From: Palsa-506 sp963709075
GTDB taxonomy: Bacteria; Actinomycetota; Actinomycetes; Streptosporangiales; Streptosporangiaceae
Direction: 5' to 3'
Assembly (NCBI GenBank): GCA_963709075.1
Contig: CAVPUY010000011.1
Location: 1-64,000, forward strand
DNA length: 64,000 nucleotides
Shown: one piece after another, positions 8,421 to 18,167 of the stretch
Numbering within the stretch: the stretch's first letter is position 1
Layout of the letters: every line of letters starts with the position of its first letter
The notes under the pieces: generated by a model
What the model was told of the DNA's origin: nothing
What the model saw: the letters and a program-made list of their open reading frames with translations, nothing else
Database searches by the model: none
Position numbers and translations under genes: made by a program

Positions 8421-9391
8421 GTGCGACTGAACTGACCACCCAGACGACCAAGACCGTCGCTCCACAACCGCACAAACGATTCGGGGGAAGTCATGCCTAC
8501 AGCGGCGTCTACCTCCTGGTGGCGTTGGTGCTCTTCTTCAGCTGGCGGCTGCCAGGGCTCTTCTTCACCGAAGTAACCGTCCGGACCGAACTTTCGTCCG
8601 TGGCCATCACTGGCATCTTGGCTATCGGTGTGCTGGTGCCAATGGCCGCGGGCATGTTCGACCTGTCATTCGCCTCCGTGGCTGGCTTGTCCATAATGCT
8701 CACCGTGTGGCTCTCCCAGGAGACCAACTACCCCGAAGCCGTCTTGGCGTTGTGCGCGATCAGTGCAGCCGTGCTCTGCGGCCTCGTCAATGCATATCTG
8801 ATCGCCGTTCTGCAGCTCGAGAGCCTGGTGGTGACCCTAGGTACATCCTCGGTCGTGCTCGGCGTGACCGAGTTCGTCACCAAAGGCGCTCAGCTCTACG
8901 GTCGCTTCACCCCAGGTTTTCTTGAGTTCGGTCGTGACGGCTTCGGGCCGGTGCCGTATCTGATCGTTCTCCTTGCGGTCCTGGCGCTCCTGGCGTGGGT
9001 CTGGTTGGAGCAAACTCCTTCTGGCCGCTACGCACTTGCTGTCGGGAGCAATCCCGTGGCCAGTCGGCTCGCCGGAATCGACGTTCGCCGTGTCAGGTTC
9101 ATGACCTTGGTCGTATCAGCGGCGGTTGCCGGGCTGGCCGGCGTATGCCTGGCTGCCCAGGTCGGTATCGGGTCAACCGTCACCGGACCGGGATACCTCC
9201 TGCCCACCATCGCTGCCGTCTTCTTCGGCGCTACGCAGGTCCAGACCCGCGTCAACGTTGTCGGCACGGTCCTCGCGCTGCTGGTGATCGGCACCGGGAT
9301 CAAGGGCCTGCAACTGTCTGGTGCTGAGGCGTGGGTGACCCACTTCTTCAACGGATCCGTCCTGCTCGCGGCCGTGAGCACCACTACCTGA
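8417..9391 (+). CDS. ABC importer permease, ribose/xylose type
   Basis: An inner-membrane permease of the BPD_transp_2 family (RbsC/XylH-like), 324 residues with about nine hydrophobic segments. Family blocks are visible: GILAIGVLVPMAAGMFDLSF (the equivalent of the usual GGIDLS), NAYLIAVLQLESLVVTLGTS, and ALAVGSNPVASRLAGIDVRR in the cytoplasmic loop that contacts the ATPase. The start ATG 8417 overlaps the ATPase stop as ATGA, so translation is coupled. The last residues (NGSVLLAAVSTTT) stop short of the usual basic tail, so a small 3-prime frame break is possible. It forms an importer with the flanking ATPase and lipoprotein. The substrate is probably a sugar or sugar-like polyol; not determined. 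Confidence 0.88.
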   Translation: MSATELTTQTTKTVAPQPHKRFGGSHAYSGVYLLVALVLFFSWRLPGLFFTEVTVRTELSSVAITGILAIGVLVPMAAGMFDLSFASVAGLSIMLTVWLSQETNYPEAVLALCAISAAVLCGLVNAYLIAVLQLESLVVTLGTSSVVLGVTEFVTKGAQLYGRFTPGFLEFGRDGFGPVPYLIVLLAVLALLAWVWLEQTPSGRYALAVGSNPVASRLAGIDVRRVRFMTLVVSAAVAGLAGVCLAAQVGIGSTVTGPGYLLPTIAAVFFGATQVQTRVNVVGTVLALLVIGTGIKGLQLSGAEAWVTHFFNGSVLLAAVSTTT

Positions 9392-9481
9392 CGAAGCCGC
9401 AGAGCCACCACAGGGCGCTGACTGTCGACGCCGACGCATACCTCACAACGGCGAAGTCGCCACCTACAAAGGGAGAACCAC

Positions 9482-10599
9482 ATGAAGCACCTTCGATCGG
9501 CATGCCTGGTGACGATTGCCGCAATAGGAGCCCTGCTCGTTGCAGGCTGCGGCTCTCGTGACCCCCAGGCTTCAGCTGGCACCGGGAAGCAGGCTTCTGG
9601 CCAAGCGCTGTCTGCATCTCTCCAGCAGCCAACGTCACTGTCCGTCACCGAACCCGTCAAGGGCCACATCCCCACGGGGAAGACGGTCGCCCTCCTCTTC
9701 AGTGGCACCGATCAGGCTGCGGTGATACGCGACGGCATCAAGGCCGCCGCCGCAGTGCTCGGATGGAAGCTCGCGGTATTCACATTCGACCCCGCGGACC
9801 CCCCCTCCCTGATGTCCGCGGCGACCTCCGCCATCGCTTCGGGCCCTGCCGCGATCCTCGGGGGCCCGTTGAGCGCAGCACAGATTCAGCCCATGGCGCA
9901 GGCAGCAAAGGCGGCCGCGATCCCCGTGGTCACCTTCCGGTCCTCGGCTTCGCCGATGGACGGCGTCTACCCGACGTATACCAACGAGACGCAGACCAGC
10001 TACATGGCGGAGCTGATCGCGGACCAGTTGCTCAACGACGCTGCCTCGGCTGACGCCAAGGCGCACGTGCTTCAGCTCACCGTGCCGGAGTTCGCGGAGG
10101 CCATGGGCGTTGTCGACAACGCAGTCGGCCAGAAGCTCAAGCAGTGCGACGGCTGCACCCACGAACTACTGAGCATCCCTTTGGAGATGTGTTCGCCGGC
10201 AAGGGAGTCGGAGCAGTCATCAGTGACCTGCAGAAGCATCCCGACATCAACTACGTGGTCGCCGACGCGGCTCAGCTCGCGATCGGCCTGGACTCCGCTC
10301 TCCAGCAAGCCGGTCGAACGGACGTCAAGATCTTCGGTGCACTTCCGAGCGCCGCGCAACTGGAGTCACTCGCCGGCGGCGCCGCCGGCGCATGGGTCAC
10401 CGACCCGATCGGCGTCGCGGGTTGGGCCATGGTCGATGAGGTGGCGCGACTGCTGACCGGCGACACCACCAATCCATGGAAAGACGCCACGCTCGCCTAC
10501 GTCATCACCAAAGACAACGTGACGGGCGTCGACACGAAAGACCCCGAGTTCCCGAAGGGTTACCAGGACGCTTTCAAGAAGATGTGGGGCATCAACTAG
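9482..10599 (+). pseudogene. ABC importer substrate-binding lipoprotein, one frame break
   Basis: A periplasmic-binding-protein-4-like solute receptor (type I, sugar/AI-2 class), about 372 codons when joined. The N-terminus from ATG 9482 is a lipoprotein signal with lipobox LLVAGC. The first lobe has KTVALLFSGTDQAAVIRDGI and AAILGGPLSAAQIQPMAQAA. A single shift near 10185 moves the reading to the frame GKGVGAVISDLQKHPDINYV, which carries the second lobe and ends at 10599 with PKGYQDAFKKMWGIN. Everything outside the break is intact, so a sequencing indel is plausible. It is third in the importer operon, 90 bases after the permease, and has a GGGAGAA ribosome site before its ATG. Confidence 0.87.
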
Positions 10600-11018
10600 A
10601 CGAACCTGCTCAGGGCGGGTGTCGGCACAATCCGGCGCTCGCCCTGGCAGCGCCACCGTGACATCTAGTCAAAGGACGCATCCGTGGTCGTGAAGTCAGC
10701 GCCTCTGCGCGGCGACAGCGTCCCGGCCGAAGGCGGGGAAACGACGTCGCGGCCAAGCCCCGTCGTGACGGGTTGACCCGCAGTAGGGGCGTCTTCGTCC
10801 TTGGACGATGGCCACTCCCCTGCCTCGGAAAACTGGATGTCCCGCAAGCGACTCGACGCCATCGGCGCCGGACTCGATGAGGCGCTAGTCACCAGGGGCC
10901 GTCGGGGTCGACGTCACCGCACGCGGCAAGTTTCTGGTCCGACGGTTAAGCGATCGCAGTCGTACGCAGGAGTTCCTGCGTGAGGAAGTCGGGGCTTGCC
11001 ACCCTTCGATCGCCCGCG
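10600..11018. other. Gene-free stretch between converging operons
   Basis: About 420 bases between the 3-prime ends of the ABC operon and the leftward acetoacetyl-CoA synthetase. Short ORFs here lack coding character. A terminator would be expected, but no strong hairpin stands out. Confidence 0.4.
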
Positions 11019-13014
11019 CTATCTACTCGGCACCCGAGCAAAGTGGGTGAACTGGGCCAACGCCGCGAAATCGTCGACTGCGTCCGGGGCGGCGACATCA
11101 ACCAGAGCATGGCCCTGGATGAGCCGCTTGACCGGCAGCTCGAGCCGTTTCCCGGTCCGCGTGTGCGGCAGCGCGGAAACGGCGATGACATCGTCGGGGA
11201 CGTGGCGTGGGGACGCGCCTTCAGCGATTGCTTTGGTGATCCGGCCGGTGAGAGCGCCATCGAGCTCCTCGCCCTCGAGGAGGACGACGAACAGCGCCAG
11301 CCAATATCCGCCATCGGCAAGTTCTGCGCCGATGACCAGTGAGTCGCGAACCTCTGGCAACTCGTCGACGATGCGGTAGATGTCAGCGCTGCCCAACCTC
11401 ACGCCGTGTCTGTTGAGAGTGACATCCGAGCGTCCTGACACGATGACGCTCCCGCGATCCGTGACCGTCATGAGATCGCCGTGCCGCCAAACGCCGGGAT
11501 ACGTCGAGAAGTAGGCGTCCCGGTAACGGCTGCCGTCAGGGTCGTTCCAGAAGGACACGGGCATCGACGGCATCGGGCGCGTGACCACGAGCTCGCCGAC
11601 CTGGTTGAACACGGGCTGCCCGTCACCGTCCCACGCTGCAAGCGCGACACCTAGGCTCGGCGCCGAGATCTCGCCCGGCCACACCGGGGTCGTGGGCGCA
11701 CTCCCCGCAAAGGCTGAGGCTATGTCGGTTCCACCCGAAGTCGAGGCGAGCTGGACACCGGGTCCGATGTGGTCGCGGACCCAGTGGTAGGCAGGCGCGA
11801 GAAGGGGTGCGCCGGTCGATCCGAGGGTGCGAAGAACGCGGAGGTCGAAGTCCGCCCCTTGGGGCCAGGTTCGCCTTCGCACATGCAGCGAGGTACCCGG
11901 GACTCACACCCATGACGGTCACCTGATGCTGCGCGGCGATCTGCCAGAGGCGGGCGGTCTCTGGGTATGACGGACTGCCGCCGTACAGAACGATCTGAGC
12001 GCCGGTGAGGAGACCCGAGACGACGACGTTCCACATCATCCAGTTGGTCGTGGTGTACCAGAACAATGCGTCATCTGGACCGAGGTCGAGGTGGAGGCCC
12101 AACAGCTTGCAGTGCTCGAGAACCACTCCCCCATGGCCGTGGACGATTCCCTTGGGCAGGCCGGTCGTGCCCGAGGAGAACAGGACCCAGAGAGGCGCGT
12201 CGAACGCGACCCGATCGAATTGAGGGTCAGCCGGAGTGGCGAGCGTTTGATCCCAGGTGACCGTTCGCTCGCCACCGGCTGTTGCCGCAGCAGGAAGGCC
12301 GGAAGGCACGTGGACCGTCGTGCGAAGGGAGGGCAGTGCTCGCTCGAGCTTCGCCACCTCGTCCCGCCTGTCATGCCAGGTGCCGTTCCAGGCATATCCA
12401 TCGGCGGCGAACAGGACGACGGGTTCTAGTTGAGCGAACCGGTCGGCAGCGCCGGCGGCCGAGTAGTCCTGGGCACAGCAGGACCACACCGCACCAACCG
12501 AAGCGGTTGCTAGGAAGGCGATCAGGGCAGGCACGCTGTTCGGCAGATACCCGACGACACGAACCCCCGGCTGCACGCCTGACGTTCGCAACCATTGAGC
12601 CAGCGCTGCGACCTGGTCGCCTAGCTGGGACCAGGTGAGGGTGCTCGTGAACCCGTCCTCGGCAACGCTCGTGACTGCGACGTGGTCAGCCATGACCGGA
12701 TCGTCCGCATGACGCAGGACATGTTCGGCGTAGTTCAGTCGCGCTCCCGGGAACCAGGAGGCACCGGGCATCGCTTCCTCTGCCAGGACCGCGCTGGGCC
12801 GACCGTCGGCCCGCACGTCGAAGAACTTCCAGACGGCATCCCAGAAGCCCTCGAGGTCCTCGACCGACCACGCCCACAGCTCCGCGTAGCTGGCAAACGA
12901 TCGGCCGGTCTCGGAACTCACCCGAGCAGCAAAACGCTCGATGGCCAGACCCTCGGCTGCCGTCGCGTCAGGGATCCAGATCGGGGCGCACTCCGCCGTC
13001 GAAAATCCAGCCAT
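11019..13014 (-). pseudogene. acsA2/aacS-like: Acetoacetyl-CoA synthetase, one frame break
   Basis: Acetoacetate-CoA ligase (AMP-forming, ANL superfamily) activates acetoacetate or similar 3-oxo acids with CoA and ATP. From ATG 13014 the first 1.1 kb gives the N-terminal ACAS motif (PIWIPDATAAEG, ASWFPGARLNYAEH), the P-loop LFSSGTTGLPKGIVHGHGG and ATP-site NWMMWNVVVSGL. One shift near 11865, after AYLAACAKANLAP would be expected, moves to the frame with TLGSTGAPLLAPAYHWVRDH, TSGGTDIASAF, VWRHGDLMTVTDRGSVIVSG and LPHTRTGKRLELPVK, which ends at 11019. The joined length of about 665 residues equals the family length and all catalytic blocks are present. A TetR gene lies 80 bases upstream on the same strand. 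It fits as the CoA-activation step for keto acids made by the neighbouring hydrolases. Confidence 0.88.
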
Positions 13015-13099
13015 CACAGCCTCCGCAGCCGCTAACGGACATCTGTCTTCGTTGGGCGACGGTAGTCGATGCTCGTGATCTAATGCAACTGCGCCTGCA

Positions 13100-13708
13100 T
13101 TACGCGTTGAGGCTAGCGCGGCCCGCCAGACCGCTGATCACCAGATCGGCGAGCTGTTCTGCGAATTCTTCGTTCAGCGGCGCGTGGCTCAGCAGGTAGC
13201 GGAAGTGCAGCGGCGCCACCAGCAGCTCGATAGCGAGGGCGGGGTCGGCGCACTCGGCAACGTCCCCACGCTCAATCGCGCGTCTAATGATGGAACTCGC
13301 CAGCTCGAATCGCTTGTCGAAGAATGCCGTGCATGCGTCGACGATTGCAGGGTCATCGGTCGCTACCGCGAACGCATGATCCAGGGCACGCCCTAAGGGC
13401 GAGGAAAGCAGCTCAACGATGCTTGAGGCGAACCGGATCAGATCATCGCGAAGCGAGCCCGTGTCCGGGATCGGGAGGACCTCCTCGCCTGCCGCCATGA
13501 GCGCGTCGATCATCAGGCGCTCGCGACTGATCCAGCCGCGATAGATGGATGTCTCGTGGACGCCGGCCCTAGTCGCAACCTCTGCGATCGAAAATCGCTC
13601 CACACCGTCATCAACGAGGACCGCCAACGCCGCAGCGAGCACAGAGCTTCGCACTCGAGCCGAACGACCGCCCGGGCGTCGACGCACTTCGCTCAAAGAG
13701 TCAGTCAC
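13100..13708 (-). CDS. TetR-family regulator
   Basis: A 202-residue TetR/AcrR repressor. The N-terminal HTH reads RFSIAEVATRAGVHETSIYR (residues about 38-58), and the C-terminal ligand domain resembles TetR_C_11-like types (LVAPLHFRYLLSHAPLNEEF). It starts at ATG 13708. It precedes the acetoacetyl-CoA synthetase on the same strand by about 85 bases, so it may control that gene and perhaps the whole 4-13 kb catabolic cluster. The ligand is unknown; a CoA ester or keto acid would fit the context. Confidence 0.88.
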   Translation of the reverse strand: MTDSLSEVRRRPGGRSARVRSSVLAAALAVLVDDGVERFSIAEVATRAGVHETSIYRGWISRERLMIDALMAAGEEVLPIPDTGSLRDDLIRFASSIVELLSSPLGRALDHAFAVATDDPAIVDACTAFFDKRFELASSIIRRAIERGDVAECADPALAIELLVAPLHFRYLLSHAPLNEEFAEQLADLVISGLAGRASLNA

Positions 13709-13750
13709 CCAACGATGGTAACGCTATTCGAGTTGCATTTTCGCGCAGGT

Positions 13751-13860
13751 GCTACCGGTCACGCTGTTCGCTGCCTGGGACATCGCTACCGGTCAGGTGA
13801 TCGCCCCGTTGAACCGCGACACCGTCACCAGGAGTTCCTAGCGGTTCGTTGGCCTGATTC
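13751..13860 (+). pseudogene. IS630-family transposase fragment
   Basis: A 110-base scrap of an IS630 DDE transposase. One frame reads VTLFAAWDIATGQVI, matching the family block TLFAALDVATGKVI around the first catalytic Asp. The next frame continues RHRHQEFL, the normal continuation. Both ends are missing. It marks a former insertion site beside an integrase remnant. Confidence 0.65.
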
Positions 13861-13899
13861 GCGGACCAGCCGACTTCCGCCCAGCGGTCACCACCTCCA

Positions 13900-14389
13900 G
13901 TCGCACCCGCTCACCACGTCTGAAGTACGCCGTGATACCTGACGAGGTCTACGTCGTGCTGCTCCGGTATCTCGACGGAAGAACTCACGGTTCACTATTT
14001 GCGACAAGCTCGGGTAGGCCAGTCTCCCGAACTGAAGTCGGGAAGTCGATCAGGACCATTGGCGAACGGGCCGGGCTCGCCTATCGAGTCACCCCCCCCA
14101 GTTGCTTGACTACGCGCTTCCGACCATCGCCCTACAACGCGGATTCAGCTTTCGCAGCGTCATCAACGCGGCCGGGGTTCCCGACCACAGGCAAGCTCAA
14201 CGGTGGGCTGGCCCTGTCAGCCTCAGCAGTGAGGACAACCCTTCGGTCCGGCTTGCCCGACTGATCCTCAGCGACCCCCGGTGTCACGAGACGTACCTCA
14301 TGCACGTCGAAGCGCTTCGCTACGACTCGGACCTTCCGGATGCATTCGTTGTCATGACGGCCGGGGCGATCCTGGATTCTCTGCACTAG
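13900..14389 (+). pseudogene. Integrase-like remnant, frame broken at a C8 run
   Basis: The C-terminal part of a site-specific integrase-like protein in two frames. The first frame gives VIPDEVYVVLLRYLDGRTHG, GRPVSRTEVGKSIRTIGERA and GLAYRVTP. The second gives LLDYALPTIALQRGFSFRSV, then INAAGVPDHRQAQRWA and LIRLILS-like closing text to 14389. The join falls at a run of eight C residues at 14093-14100, so one base slipped there. No N-terminal DNA-binding domain is left, and the catalytic His-x-x-Arg and Tyr are not clear, so it is inactive or belongs to an atypical branch. Confidence 0.55.
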
Positions 14390-14488
14390 TCAATTCTGTT
14401 AGCCAGAGCTGAGGGCGGCCGAGGAGTAGGACGGCTGTCGAACGGGCAGGCGGAACCGCCTCGCGGGAGGACCGATGCGTGCACGTCT

Positions 14489-15115
14489 TCAGTTGGTGGT
14501 CCTTGCTTGATCGAGTGCCGGCGCGATCACTGCGAATGCTTCGTCGACGATGGTGGACAGGTGTTCGGTGCCGTTGCCGTCAGTCCAGCGTCGAAACGCT
14601 GTCTGGAACGCGGTGAGCGCGACCCCGGCGGTGAGAGTGGGGCGGAGATCGGCGCGCGGGTCGAGGCCGCTGCGCTCGGCGAGGATGTCGGCGATATCGG
14701 CCTGCCAGCGCGTCAGCCGCTCGAGGAAACGCCCCAGTACCGCTGGAGTGTCGAGCATCAACTTGCTCAGGTGTAGCGTCTCGTCGGGCCGATCGACGCT
14801 CAACTGGACGAACGGCGTCAGCGCGTGCCGGAGCGCAACCGCGGACGGTTCGCCGACGGGCCGGGACTGGAGCTCGGCGCACAGTTGGGCACCCGCGTTG
14901 GCGAGGAAGTGGACGACGACGTCGTCCTTGGACTGGAAGTAGCGGAAGAACGTCCGGCGCGACACTCCGGCGGCAGCGACGATCTGATCGACGGTGGTCT
15001 CTTCGTAGCCGCGCCTCGCCAGCATCTTGACCGCGGCCTCCGCCAGCTCGTCACGCACAAACTGGCGTTTCCGCGCGGCCAGCCTCGCTGCCGGGGTCGT
15101 CTCCGTATCAACCAC
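14489..15115 (-). CDS. TetR-family regulator
   Basis: A 208-residue TetR/AcrR regulator. The HTH is ETTVDQIVAAAGVSRRTFFR with the following YFQSKDDVV at residues about 40-68, very typical. The ligand domain has ETLHLSKLMLDTPAVLGRFL and ALTAFQTAFRRWTDGNG, resembling the AcrR-like TetR_C_17 type found near oxidoreductases. ATG 15115 is the start. It is divergent from the quinone-reductase/SDR run that begins at 15296, the usual arrangement for a repressor controlling detoxifying dehydrogenases. Confidence 0.9.
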   Translation of the reverse strand: MVDTETTPAARLAARKRQFVRDELAEAAVKMLARRGYEETTVDQIVAAAGVSRRTFFRYFQSKDDVVVHFLANAGAQLCAELQSRPVGEPSAVALRHALTPFVQLSVDRPDETLHLSKLMLDTPAVLGRFLERLTRWQADIADILAERSGLDPRADLRPTLTAGVALTAFQTAFRRWTDGNGTEHLSTIVDEAFAVIAPALDQARTTN

Positions 15116-15194
15116 GCCTCAACCATACACCGTGCCATTGAAGTCACACGTGGCCATGCTTGACACGCAGTGCCACCCGAGGCATCCTGGGCCT

Positions 15195-15308
15195 ATGGTT
15201 AAGAGCAAGTGGACGGCCGACCGGATCCCGGACCTGGCCGGAAGGACCTTTGTCGTCACCGGGCCACTTCTTCGAGGACTTGGAGATCTACCGCGATGCG
15301 AGCGGTGA
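15195..15308 (+). pseudogene. Orphan N-terminus of a short-chain dehydrogenase
   Basis: ATG 15195 opens a frame that reads SKWTADRIPDLAGRTFVVTG and then stops resembling an SDR. The same N-terminus occurs in the complete SDR at 16963 (SKWTADSIPDLTGRTIVVTG), so this is a stub of a paralogue or a duplicated 5-prime end. The rest has been replaced by the start of the quinone-reductase gene, which begins inside the stub frame at 15296. It looks like a deletion or recombination scar. Confidence 0.7.
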
Positions 15309-16199
15309 TCTATCGCCGGTACGGCGACCCGTCGGTACTGACCGTCGAGGACGTGCCCGAGCCGCACGCCGGTCCCGGAGAGGTCCGGATCCGGGTCGCG
15401 GCTGCCAGTGTGAACCCGATCGACACGAAGCTCCGGGCGGGCTACCTGCAGCAGATGATGCCGCTGGAGTTCCCGAAGATCCCGGGCCGGGACGCGGCCG
15501 GAGTGGTGGACGAGGTCGGTGACGGGGTGAGCGGCGTCGCCGTCGGGGACCGGGTGTTCGGCAACTCGAGCATCGGCACCACGGCTGAGTACGTCGTGCT
15601 CTACGAGTGGGCCCCGGTTCCGGACGAGTGGACGATGGAACAGGCGGCAGCCGTCGGCGTCGCCGCCGAGACGGCGGTCCGGGTCCTGAGCCAGCTCGGT
15701 GTCGGTGACGGCAACACCCTCCTGGTCGAGGGTGCCTCCGGCGGAGTCGGCAGCACCGTGGTCCAGTTGGCGCTCGCCCGCGGGGCCACGGTGATCGGCA
15801 CTGCCAGCGAAGCCAACCACGAGTACCTGCGCGCGCTCGGCGCCACACCGACCACCTATGGCCCCGGTCTCGCCGACCGCGTGCGCGCACTCGCCCCCGC
15901 GGGCGTCGACGCCGTGCTCGACGTCGCCGGCGCCGCTCCTGCCCGACCTCGTCAAGATCGCACCGGATCCCGGCGACGTCGTCACGATCGCCGACCCCAC
16001 TGCCCACGAGTACGGTGCCCGGCTCTCGACCGCGCCCGACCATGCCACGCCGGAGACGCTCGTAGAGGCCGCGGCCCTGGGCGCTTCCGGAGCCTATGTC
16101 CCGCACGTCGAAGTCACCTACCCGCTGGACCAGATCGGCGCGGCCCACGCCCGCGCCGAGTCCGGCCACGCCCGCGGAAAGCTCGTCATCACTTTCTGA
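15296..16199 (+). pseudogene. NADPH:quinone oxidoreductase (zinc-less MDR), one frame break
   Basis: A medium-chain dehydrogenase of the quinone-reductase type that reduces quinones or enals with NADPH. From ATG 15296 it has the GroES-like domain (MRAVIYRRYGDPSVLTVEDV, AASVNPIDTKLRAGYL, PGRDAAGVVDEVGDGV) and the nucleotide-binding stretch LLVEGASGGVGSTVVQLALA. Near 15935 (DVAGA) the reading shifts to a frame with LLPDLVKIAPDPGDVVTIAD and ends at 16199 with GHARGKLVITF. Joined length of about 301 residues is normal and no zinc ligands are expected. It lies opposite the TetR gene and leads a run of three oxidoreductases. Confidence 0.85.
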
Positions 16200-16270
16200 C
16201 CAGCCTTCTCCGCGTCCCGTCCACCGTTTCAACTCGCCACCATCAACCTGCTCGCCAGAAAGGGCCTTTC

Positions 16271-16945
16271 ATGCCAACCATCGCCATCGTCGGAGCCGGC
16301 CAAGGTCTCGGCCTGTCCATCGCCAAGGTGTTCGGCCGCAACGGCTTCTCCGTCGCCCTCGTGGCACGGAACCAGGAGAAGCTGGACGTCCTCGCCGGAG
16401 AACTCGGCGACGCCGGGATCGACGCCGCCGGATTCACCGCCGACGTCACCGACCGGCCGTCCCTGACCGCCGCATTCGCCCGCATCAAGGAGCGCTTCGG
16501 CCGCGTCGACGTACTGGAGTACTCCCCCGCGCCAAAGATGGCGACCGAGACCATGATCGCTGCGCTGGACGCGACCGTGGACAACCTCCAGCCTGAGCTG
16601 GACTACTACCTGTACGGCGGTCTCACCGCCGCACAGCAGGTGCTGCCCGACATGATCGCCAACGACGCCGGCACACTCCTGTTCACCACTGGCGGATCCT
16701 CGCTCGAACCACTCGCCGGGCCGCCCGAGTTCGGCAACATCGCCGTCGCCACCGCCGCATTGCGGGCCTGGGTCCTGAAACTCAACCAGATGCTCACCGG
16801 CACAGGCGTGTACGCCGCGCACGTACCGATCTTCGCCTGGATCGGCTCCGGCGGGCCGGAGACCCAGGCCGACACCATCGCCCAGACCTACTGGGACATC
16901 TACACCAAACGCGACGGCGCAGAGCATCCCTACCGCGCCCAGTGA
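16271..16945 (+). CDS. Short-chain dehydrogenase-like protein
   Basis: A 224-residue Rossmann protein. The N-terminus has AIVGAGQGLGLSIAKVFGRN, the G-x-x-x-G-x-G NADP site, and FTADVTDRPSLTAAFARIKE, typical of classical SDRs. The usual NNAG motif is replaced by YSPAPK at about residue 86, and the YxxxK pair is not present in its normal place (PEFGNIAVATAALRAW), so it may bind cofactor without classical SDR catalysis. The start ATG 16271 follows an AGAAAGG ribosome site. It sits 71 bases after the quinone reductase and 17 bases before the next SDR, so it is in one operon. Confidence 0.82.
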   Translation: MPTIAIVGAGQGLGLSIAKVFGRNGFSVALVARNQEKLDVLAGELGDAGIDAAGFTADVTDRPSLTAAFARIKERFGRVDVLEYSPAPKMATETMIAALDATVDNLQPELDYYLYGGLTAAQQVLPDMIANDAGTLLFTTGGSSLEPLAGPPEFGNIAVATAALRAWVLKLNQMLTGTGVYAAHVPIFAWIGSGGPETQADTIAQTYWDIYTKRDGAEHPYRAQ

Positions 16946-16962
16946 CACCACCTGAACATGAC

Positions 16963-17889
16963 ATGACAGACAGCAAGTGGACTGCGGACAGCATTCCCGA
17001 TCTGACCGGCCGCACCATCGTCGTCACCGGCGCGAACAGCGGCCTCGGCCTGGCCACCACGAGGGAACTCGCCCGGCACGGCGCACACGTCGTGCTAGCG
17101 GTCCGCGACGAAACCAAAGGACGCCGGGCTGTCGCCGAGATCAGCACTGCGCAGCCCGGCGCTCGGCTGGAGCTACGTCGCCTGGACCTGGCAGACCTCG
17201 ACTCGGTCACAGCGTTCGCCGCCGGCATGCAGGACAGCGCGCTACAGGTGGACGTTCTGATCAACAACGCCGGTGTGATGGGGCCGCCCCACACACGGAA
17301 CCGGGATGGGCAGGAACTGCAGTTCGCCAGTAACCATCTCGGCCACTTCGCCTTGACCGGCCTCCTGCTGGACCAACTACAGACGAGACACGACCCGCGC
17401 GTCGTGACCGTCACCTCGGACCTGCACCGCGGTGCCCGGATCAACTTCGATGACCTCACCGGCGTCCGGACGTACGCGCCGATGCGGTTCTACCGCCAGT
17501 CGAAGTTCGCCAACGTCGTCTTCGCACTGGAACTCGACCGGCGGCTGCGTGCCGCCCGCAGTCCGGTACGCAGCCTGCTCGCCCATCCTGGGTTCTCGGC
17601 CACGAACCTGCAGACGACCGGCCCGACCGGACTGCTGCGGACCTTCGTCACGCTCGCCCGCGGGCTCCTGGCCCAGGACGCGGCGATGGGCGCCTTGCCC
17701 CATCTGTACGCAGCCACCGCGCCGACCGTCGAGGGCGGACAGTTCTTCGGCCCCGACGGCCGGCAGGAGCGGCGCGGATACCCCACGACGGTCCGCCCGG
17801 ACCCCGCCGCCGCCGACCCGGACATCGCACAGCGGCTGTGGCAACTCTCGGAGGACCTGACCGGCGTGTTCTATCCAACCGCGAACTAG
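16963..17889 (+). CDS. Short-chain dehydrogenase/reductase
   Basis: A 308-residue SDR of the retinol-dehydrogenase-like type. Motifs: NADP site TGANSGLGLATTRELARHG, the acidic turn LDLADLDSV, NNAGVM at about residue 103, catalytic Ser in VTSDLH and YRQSK (Y-x-x-x-K) at about residue 177. All catalytic parts are present. Start ATG 16963, which overlaps no neighbour; a second ATG four codons earlier in another frame is irrelevant. It closes the TetR-flanked oxidoreductase operon. The substrate is unknown. Its N-terminus is duplicated as a stub at 15195. Confidence 0.92.
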   Translation: MTDSKWTADSIPDLTGRTIVVTGANSGLGLATTRELARHGAHVVLAVRDETKGRRAVAEISTAQPGARLELRRLDLADLDSVTAFAAGMQDSALQVDVLINNAGVMGPPHTRNRDGQELQFASNHLGHFALTGLLLDQLQTRHDPRVVTVTSDLHRGARINFDDLTGVRTYAPMRFYRQSKFANVVFALELDRRLRAARSPVRSLLAHPGFSATNLQTTGPTGLLRTFVTLARGLLAQDAAMGALPHLYAATAPTVEGGQFFGPDGRQERRGYPTTVRPDPAAADPDIAQRLWQLSEDLTGVFYPTAN

Positions 17890-18167
17890 CGGAGAAGCAC
17901 CTCTATGAACTTTGCGTGGCACATGAGCTCGACGACGTCGTCCCCGAGGACAGGAAGGACGGCAAGCTCAACCGCTACATCGACGGGCTGTACAGGCACA
18001 AGAAGATCAGCCAACGAACGATGACCCGTCTGAGTGGCCCAGGGGTGGACCGAAACAACGCTGCGCACGGCGCGCTCGACCTTCTGGAACCGGACAGCGG
18101 AACCAACATGCTTCGGCGCGTCCGTGAGTTCGTGGCCAGGCATCCGATCCCACCATCCCAGCCGTGA
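17885..18167 (+). pseudogene. HEPN-like protein fragment
   Basis: About 94 codons with coding character, in frame from about 17885, reading HLYELCVAHELDDVVPEDRK, YIDGLYRHKKISQRTMTRLS and RNNAAHGALDLLEP, ending at 18167. RNNAAH fits the R-X4-H catalytic motif of HEPN ribonucleases, and the surrounding helices resemble DUF4145 or abortive-infection C-terminal domains. The N-terminal part is missing: the open frame runs back into the SDR gene without a suitable start. It is probably the 3-prime end of a lost defence or stress gene, though a small protein starting at an internal codon cannot be excluded. Confidence 0.5.

Noticed and set aside
13556..13942. 128-codon ORF as a complete gene
   Set aside because: Only a few residues (RHRHQEFL) make sense, as part of the IS630 remnant; the rest is out-of-frame sequence.
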